Positions 59,263-64,000 of a DNA stretch of 64,000 bases are shown piece after piece. The DNA is from Actinomycetota bacterium. Lineage in GTDB: Bacteria; Actinomycetota; Acidimicrobiia; Acidimicrobiales; Palsa-688. Location of the stretch: the NCBI GenBank assembly GCA_021323695.1, contig JAJPKN010000052.1, forward strand, positions 53,070-117,069, written 5' to 3'. The position numbers and the translations under genes were made by a program. The stretch's first letter is position 1. Each line of letters opens with the position of its first letter. The notes under the pieces are model-generated. The model made no database searches, was not told the DNA's origin, and saw only the letters and a list, made by a program, of their open reading frames with translations.

Positions 59263-59334
59263 GTTAATGTCCCGTTTATGCAACATTAACCCTATTTTTA
59301 TGTGCCCCGGAGGGTGTTTACGGGCTCGTTAACA
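59263..59334 (+). promoter_or_regulatory. Candidate regulator sites upstream of the sugar importer
   Basis: Direct repeat GTTAATG-TCCC-GTTTATG (59263-59280), with the 11-base period typical of OmpR/PhoB sites. The same place is an inverted repeat, GTTAATGT (59263-59270) and ACATTAAC (59283-59290), and a second imperfect one is TGTTTAC (59315-59321) with GTTAACA (59328-59334). All lie between the response regulator and the binding-protein gene. Confidence 0.5.
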
Positions 59335-59521
59335 CGCCCGGGCCTACGTTCTGGTCGCCGGGGCTAAACGACGGCCCCGGCCCGCTTCGCCGGCTTCGCG
59401 GTGCGCCCAAGCGTGCCGCGGCCCTTGGCCGCAAGTACCAGGGGCTTATCCTCCCAGCCGGGTGGGCGTGAGTGTCGATAAGTCGCTCCACTTCGTCTGA
59501 AGCGCAAAGGGAGAGGAACTT

Positions 59522-60730
59522 ATGAAAATGAACGTCAGAGCAAGAACGCTGACGGGGGCAGCCGCAGTGACGGCGCTCGTAGCCGCCGGGAGCTTCGTGG
59601 GGGCCCCCGGTGCTGCAGCGGCGACTGTTTCCGCTACGACCTTCAACCGCAACTTCACCACCATGGCACTGCTGAAGCCGGTCACGGCCAAGGGCCACGG
59701 CGGCATCGGCGCCATCCTGCCCGACACCGTCACCTCGACCCGATATGTCGAGTTCGACGCCCCCTACCTGACCGAGGCCATGCAGAAGGCCGGCCTTTCC
59801 GGATCTGAGATCCAGGTCGTCAACGCCCACGGTAGCGACGCCACCGAGTACGCCGACGCCCAGGCCGACGTCACCAAGGGCGACAAGGTCATCATCATGG
59901 ACCCGCTCGACTCCGGTGTGGGGGCCAAGATCGAGAGCTACGCCGCGGCCCACGGGGTCAAGGTGATCGACTACGACCGGCTCACCTTGGGCGGCCAGCG
60001 CTCTTACTACGTAAGCTTCAACAACGTCCGTGTGGGCCAGTTGCTGGGCCAGGGCCTGGTCAGCTGCATCTCCGCCTGGCACGTGTCCAAGCCCGTGGTG
60101 CTGGTCATGCACGGCGCCGACACGGACAACAACGCCACGCTGTTCGCTGACGGCTACGACAGCGTCCTGCAGCCCTACTTCAAGTCGGGCAAGTACACGC
60201 TGGTGGGCAAGCTGCAGCCCGGCGAGGTGCCCGCCGGCACCTGGACGCCAACGGTCGCCCTGACCGAGTTCCAGCAGGAGTACACGGCTCACCCGAACAT
60301 CAATGCCGTGCTCATGCCCAACGACGAGAACGGTGCCCCGATCATCAAGTACCTGAAGGAAAAGGGGATCAAGCCGCAGACCTTCCCGGTGACGGGCCAG
60401 GACGCCACGCTGACCGGGCTGGGCAACGTGCTGACCGGCTACCAGTGCGGCACGGTCTACAAGCCCATCTACCTCGAGGCCCAAGCCGCCGTGGCCTTGG
60501 CCGTGTACCTGCGGGCGGGCATGACCCCGCCGGCCTCCTTGGTCAACGGGACGACCACGGACACGACCGAGCACAAAGCCGTGCCCTCGGTCCTGCTCAC
60601 CCCCGAGTGGGTCACCACCAAGAACATGGCCAGCACCGTGATCGCGGACAAGTTCGTACCCCCCGCCCAGCTGTGCGCCGCCCCCTATGCGAGCGCAGCA
60701 GCCTGCAAAGCGGCTGGCATCAAGCCCTAG
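59522..60730 (+). CDS. Sugar ABC transporter substrate-binding protein, xylose type (402 aa)
   Basis: Periplasmic-binding-protein fold of the XylF type. After the signal peptide (TGAAAVTALVAAGSFVGAPG) the core reads GIGAILPDTVTSTRYVEFDA, IIMDPLDSGVGAKIESYAAA and YDRLTLGGQRSYYVSFNNVR, each close to D-xylose or related sugar binding proteins. There is no lipobox Cys after the signal, so anchoring is not evident. ATG at 59522 has GGGAGAGG 7 bases upstream. It is the first gene of the importer; the ATPase gene follows after 248 bases, an unusually large gap within an importer, and a separate promoter there is possible. Confidence 0.88.
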   Translation: MKMNVRARTLTGAAAVTALVAAGSFVGAPGAAAATVSATTFNRNFTTMALLKPVTAKGHGGIGAILPDTVTSTRYVEFDAPYLTEAMQKAGLSGSEIQVVNAHGSDATEYADAQADVTKGDKVIIMDPLDSGVGAKIESYAAAHGVKVIDYDRLTLGGQRSYYVSFNNVRVGQLLGQGLVSCISAWHVSKPVVLVMHGADTDNNATLFADGYDSVLQPYFKSGKYTLVGKLQPGEVPAGTWTPTVALTEFQQEYTAHPNINAVLMPNDENGAPIIKYLKEKGIKPQTFPVTGQDATLTGLGNVLTGYQCGTVYKPIYLEAQAAVALAVYLRAGMTPPASLVNGTTTDTTEHKAVPSVLLTPEWVTTKNMASTVIADKFVPPAQLCAAPYASAAACKAAGIKP

Positions 60731-60978
60731 CTAGCTAACCAACTTGGTCAGGCCGGTCGTGCCCTTCTTGGTCGCCATGGCTCCCCAGGCCGCTTCTTGG
60801 CCTGGCCGCGGGGGCCTGCCTGTGGCTGGGGGGTGGCACGACTGGCCTGGTGCCCGCCACCCGGGCGCCTGGGCCTCGCCTGCGAGGCTCTGGCGCCTCG
60901 GGGGGACGGGCGGGTACGGCCAGCGGGCTGTACCCTTGAGTCGTTGTACGGGCAGGCTAATAGGAGGGCCCCTAGGCG

Positions 60979-61827
60979 ATGCCTGAAGCTTTGCTCGAGC
61001 GAGGCCAGCCCTTGCTCGAGTTACGAGGGATAGACAAGAGCTTCGGGCCGGTGAGGGCGCTGAGCCATGTCAGCTTCACCGTCCCGGCGGGCATGGTGAC
61101 GGCGCTGTGCGGGGACAACGGGGCCGGCAAGAGCGTGACCATAAAGATCATCTCGGGTATCCATACGCCCGACGGGGGCCAGCTTTTCTGGCGGGGGCGG
61201 CCGGTCACGATCGGTTCCCCCAAGGACGCGGCCGCGCTCGGCATCGCCACCGTGTACCAGGACCTGGCCCTGTGCGACAACCTCGACATTGTGCAGAACA
61301 TGTTCCTCGGCCGGGAGGTCACCAGGCGCGCCGCCCTCGACGAGGGGCCCATGGAGACCGCGGCTCGCCGGACGCTGGCCGACCTGCAGGTGACCACCGT
61401 CCGCTCCATCCGCCAGCCCGTCGCATCGCTCTCGGGTGGCCAGCGCCAGTCGGTGGCCGTGGCCCGCGCCGTGCTGTGGAACTCGCAGCTCATGATCCTG
61501 GACGAGCCGACGGCCGCCCTGGGCGTGGCTCAGACCGGCATGGTGCTCCGGCTGGTCCGCCGGCTGGCCGAGCAGGGCTATGGCGTGCTGTTCGTGTCCC
61601 ACAACCTGAACGACGTCTTCGATGTCGCCGACCGCATCGCCGTGCTGCGCCTGGGCCATTTGGTGTCCGAAGGGCCGGCGTCGGGCTACGACCGCCAGAG
61701 CGTGGTCGAGCTGATGACGACCGGGTCCACCTCCAGGCAGGTGGCTGCCGTGCGGCCAGCCGAGACAGCTGGCGCCATGGGCGCTGGGGCAGCGGCCGCC
61801 GCAGCCAAGAGCGGCGAGGAAGGTTGA
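60979..61827 (+). CDS. Sugar ABC transporter ATP-binding protein (282 aa)
   Basis: Single-domain ATPase (the classical RbsA/XylG is a tandem of two). Walker A is GDNGAGKSV, the Q-loop is YQDLALCDNLD, signature LSGGQRQS, Walker B LMILDEPTAAL and H-loop FVSHNLNDVF. It is homologous to the ATPase module fused to the kinase upstream. ATG at 60979 has GGAGGG 10 bases upstream. The Ala-rich end follows the ABC fold. Two copies probably act in the transporter with the permease encoded next. Confidence 0.92.
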   Translation: MPEALLERGQPLLELRGIDKSFGPVRALSHVSFTVPAGMVTALCGDNGAGKSVTIKIISGIHTPDGGQLFWRGRPVTIGSPKDAAALGIATVYQDLALCDNLDIVQNMFLGREVTRRAALDEGPMETAARRTLADLQVTTVRSIRQPVASLSGGQRQSVAVARAVLWNSQLMILDEPTAALGVAQTGMVLRLVRRLAEQGYGVLFVSHNLNDVFDVADRIAVLRLGHLVSEGPASGYDRQSVVELMTTGSTSRQVAAVRPAETAGAMGAGAAAAAAKSGEEG

Positions 61828-61830
61828 GAG

Positions 61831-63186
61831 ATGGCCGTAGGCCCAACCCGTAGCAGCGACGAGCCCGAGCGCGTCGGCTCGGTTGGCACTGCCGCCATGT
61901 CGGTGGCAGCCGAGACTGAGGAGGACACGAGCCAGGCGGCCGCCGCCGCCCTCCTCAGCTCTGAGGTGGTGGCCGGGACCCTGGGAGAGTACCTGGCCGG
62001 GTGGTGGAGGCGGGTGCGCTCGGGGGAGAGCGGCGTGCTCCCCGTCGTGGGCGCGCTCGTGGCCATCGTGGTCATTTTCCAGGCCCAGAACTCGCTGTTC
62101 CTGTCTGGGCCCAACCTGGTGAACTTGCTGCAGCAGGGCGTGGTCATAGTCCTGTTCGGCATGGCCGAGGTCTTCGTCCTGCTGCTGGGAGAGATCGACC
62201 TGTCGGTGGTGTACGAGGCAGGGATCGGGGCCGGGATCATGGCCGCCCTGGTCGCCCCGCCCGCCAGCCTGCCATGGTGGTTGGCCATCCTGGCCGGCTT
62301 GGCGGCCACCGCCCTGGCTGGCCTGATCCAAGGGACCCTCATCACTCGCCTCGGGCTGCCGTCGTTCATCGTGACCCTGGGCGGGTTCATCGGCTTCGAG
62401 GGCCTCATGCTGTGGATGTTCGACCACATGAGCATCGCCGTCGGTGGGGTCATCGAGGTGTCCAACCACATCATGCTGGACCTGGTGGCCGGGGCCATCA
62501 ACCCGACGGCTAGCTGGGTCGTGATGGCTGTCCTGGTCGTGGCCTTCGGTGCCTACCTGGTCGTGCGGGACACCCGCCGGCGGGCCAGCGGGCTGGTGAC
62601 CCCGCCGTTCGGGCTGACGGCCATCAAGATCGCCTTGACCGCGGTCGCCGGTGTGCTCGTCGTGGTGGTCTCGGACGTGAACCGCGGCGTGAAGGGGGGC
62701 AACAAGGTCGAAGGTGTGCCCTGGGCCGTCCCGATCGTCCTGGCGGTCTTGGTCCTCGTCACCTTCCTGCTGACGCGCACTCGCTTCGGCCGTTACGTCT
62801 ACGCCATAGGGGGCAACGCCGAGGCGGCCCGGCGGGCCGGCATCAACCTCTACCGGATCCGCACCATCGCCTTCGGCCTGTGCGGGCTGATGGCAGGCCT
62901 GGCCGGGCTCATGTACCTTTCCCTCCTCGGCTCCATCGCCACGGACATCGAAAACGACTACGTGCTGTACGCCGTGGCTGCCGCGGTCATAGGGGGCACC
63001 AGCCTCTTTGGTGGGCGGGGCAAGCCCGTGCACGCACTGCTGGGCGGGCTCGTCATCGCCGCCATAGCCAACGGCCTGGGGCTGCTCGGCATGGGCGCGG
63101 CGGCGACGGACATGGTGACGGCCCTGGTGCTGATCGCCGCCATCACGGTGGACTCGGTTGCCCGCCGGGGCCAGCGGGCAAGGTAG
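61831..63186 (+). CDS. Sugar ABC transporter permease, xylose type (451 aa)
   Basis: Membrane subunit of the XylH/RbsC type with about ten helices. A 60-residue Glu/Ala-rich N-tail precedes TM1. Then SLFLSGPNLVNLLQQGVVIVL, FVLLLGEIDLSVVYEAGIGA (the LxxGxIDLSV motif), LGLPSFIVTLGGFIGFEGLM and RYVYAIGGNAEAARRAGINL (the EAA-like loop that contacts the ATPase). The permease starts 3 bases after the ATPase stop. The subunits together import a pentose or related sugar; the substrate is inferred from the family. Confidence 0.93.
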   Translation: MAVGPTRSSDEPERVGSVGTAAMSVAAETEEDTSQAAAAALLSSEVVAGTLGEYLAGWWRRVRSGESGVLPVVGALVAIVVIFQAQNSLFLSGPNLVNLLQQGVVIVLFGMAEVFVLLLGEIDLSVVYEAGIGAGIMAALVAPPASLPWWLAILAGLAATALAGLIQGTLITRLGLPSFIVTLGGFIGFEGLMLWMFDHMSIAVGGVIEVSNHIMLDLVAGAINPTASWVVMAVLVVAFGAYLVVRDTRRRASGLVTPPFGLTAIKIALTAVAGVLVVVVSDVNRGVKGGNKVEGVPWAVPIVLAVLVLVTFLLTRTRFGRYVYAIGGNAEAARRAGINLYRIRTIAFGLCGLMAGLAGLMYLSLLGSIATDIENDYVLYAVAAAVIGGTSLFGGRGKPVHALLGGLVIAAIANGLGLLGMGAAATDMVTALVLIAAITVDSVARRGQRAR

Positions 63187-63322
63187 CCAGCCCGGCCTCC
63201 CTGCCGGTCTGCCGGTCCGGCCGGTCCGGCCCGCCCGGGCGACCTCCCTGCCCCCGCCCGGGCCGTCCTGCTCGAGCCTCCCCGCCGGCCCGCCTGGGCC
63301 GAGGCGCTAGTCTTGCTGGTGC

Positions 63323-63396
63323 GGGGGTGTAGCTCAGCCCGGTAGAGCGCTACGTTCGCATCGTAGAAGTCGCCGGTTCAAATCCGGTCACCTCCA
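63323..63396 (+). tRNA. tRNA-Ala (anticodon CGC)
   Basis: Complete cloverleaf: acceptor GGGGGTG with CACCTCC, including the G3-U70 pair that marks alanine tRNAs; D-arm GCTC/GAGC; anticodon stem CTACG/CGTAG with loop TTCGCAT (anticodon CGC); T-arm GCCGG-TTCAAAT-CCGGT. The discriminator is A at 63396 and the CCA end is not encoded. A TAGTCT -10 box lies at 63308-63313. Confidence 0.95.
63350..63396 (+). other. Likely attachment (att) site in the 3' half of tRNA-Ala
   Basis: The integrase stop lies at 63350-63352, in the anticodon stem, and its last 15 codons read through the tRNA 3' half. This is the usual place for the crossover of tRNA-targeting integrases. The partner copy at the other end of the element is outside the window, so the exact core is not known. 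Confidence 0.6.
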
Positions 63397-64000
63397 CCCC
63401 ACCCCACCCCATTTGAACAGGTCGTTTGTTCGTTGGCGGTGCCCGCCTTGCGGTTGTCGTGCCCGCTACGTGCCCGATCTGTGCCCGTTGTAAATGCCTT
63501 CCAACGCGCGCCTTCCAACGCGCGTCCAAATTGGTCGCCACGTCCCTGTCGGCGGCTTCTGGTACGTGCGCGTAGAGTTCCATCGAGAGCCGGGCGGTGG
63601 CGTGCCCGAGCCTGCCTTGTATGACCCTGGCGTGCTCGCCCTGCTCGACCATGAGGCTGGCGGCGACACGGCGGAGCCCGTGGAAGGTGAGCGCTTGGTC
63701 GAGGCCGGCCCGCTCGACTGCCGGGTTGAAGACCCGCTCGGCGAGGTACCTTCGCAGCCCGCCGCCCGGGCTGGTGAAGACGAGGTCTTCTGGCGCCGCG
63801 CCAGAAAGGTGAGCAGCCAGGTGTCCGGCCAGTTCGTCGATCAGCAAGGAAGGGACGCCTGAGGGTACGCCTCGAGGAGCGGCTCTTGGTCTCGGCAGGC
63901 TTGTGCGCACCCGGGCGCCGCTCGGTGCAGGAGGGGATGGCCATTCGTGGTACCGAGCTGTACCGCCAGCTGTCGGGGACCGAGGCGCCTTGGCAGGTAC
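63350..64000 (-). pseudogene. Tyrosine recombinase (phage-type integrase), frameshifted and cut by window edge
   Basis: The C-terminal catalytic part is intact: DQALTFHGLRRVAASLMVEQ with His and Arg, HARVIQGRLGHATARLSMEL followed by YAHVPEAADR, where the His of GLGH and the Tyr of LYAH complete the active site. Upstream, ETKSRSSRRT, a typical integrase strand before this domain, is in another frame, so a frameshift near 63855-63875 splits the gene. Reading on the minus strand, the C-terminus (VEVTGFEPATSTMRT) is encoded by the antisense of the 3' half of tRNA-Ala and the stop lies inside the tRNA, typical for integrases that use the tRNA as their attachment site. Most of the N-terminal half is beyond the window. 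Confidence 0.8.

Noticed and set aside
60731..60978. A missing gene between the binding protein and the ATPase of the importer
   Set aside because: The 248-base gap has no frame with protein-like composition. It may hold a promoter (TACCCT-like sequence near 60930), but I cannot support a gene.
63187..63322. Terminator or repeat cluster after the permease gene
   Set aside because: The region is CCGG-rich with many overlapping short inverted repeats, and no single stem followed by T residues stands out.

Overview
The window is a chromosomal stretch of a high-GC bacterium, very probably an actinobacterium and possibly of the Acidimicrobiia type. This rests on the very high GC content, many GTG and TTG starts, tight 1-4 base gene overlaps, many start codons placed 6-9 bases after a TANNNT -10 box (leaderless transcripts), a CIRCE element before an FmdB/Ruc-type zinc ribbon gene, and the MEP isoprenoid pathway. 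The exact taxon is inference. There is no rRNA operon; one tRNA gene lies near the right end.

Layout. 1-10842: polysaccharide locus. A minus-strand operon (bi-domain oxidoreductase, glycosyltransferase-methyltransferase fusion, heparinase-like protein, asparagine synthetase cut by the window edge) diverges from a WecA/TagO-type sugar-1-phosphate transferase and an NAD-dependent sugar epimerase/dehydratase. A dead VapC fragment follows. 11024-15300: MFS transporter, O-antigen-ligase/polymerase-like membrane protein and a small sulfotransferase-like protein, all on minus. 15700-21109: two tandem paralogous secreted surface proteins with Ig-like modules and a four-unit C-terminal repeat. 21255-31158: YceI protein and divergent MarR regulator sharing AGTTGAGC-type operators, an unknown multi-pass membrane protein, a coiled-coil membrane protein, divergent L,D-transpeptidase-like and M15 peptidase genes, and a 1380-residue secreted BNR-propeller protein. 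31278-38951: coiled-coil protein plus GT4 glycosyltransferase, a small winged-helix regulator with its membrane partner under a 31-bp operator, a DUF2786 protein, and two divergent GT4 genes driven from a palindromic bidirectional promoter.

38978-40680: an IS110-superfamily (IS1111-like) element with a long non-coding 3' end. 40847-41730: MNT/HEPN toxin-antitoxin pair. 41881-54452: housekeeping genes: leuCD, a CDF metal exporter, dxs, tldD/tldE, msrA, a redox-chaperone-like zinc ribbon protein with CIRCE, galU, moaA, moaC. 54707-56025: a small membrane protein coupled to a bacterial translin homologue. 56079-63186: a signalling and transport block: an unusual ABC-ATPase/GAF/histidine-kinase fusion, its OmpR-type response regulator, and a xylose-type ABC importer (binding protein, ATPase, permease). 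63323-64000: tRNA-Ala(CGC) with a frameshifted tyrosine integrase reading into its 3' half, the edge of an integrated element that continues beyond the window.

How it works together: galU, the epimerase, WecA-like transferase, several GT4 enzymes, O-antigen-ligase-like protein and the heparinase/oxidoreductase/asnB operon form a plausible surface-glycan pathway. The two surface proteins, LDT, M15 peptidase and BNR protein add envelope functions. The sensor-kinase fusion probably couples sugar uptake to transcription of the adjacent importer. This is the strongest candidate for an undescribed system in the window.
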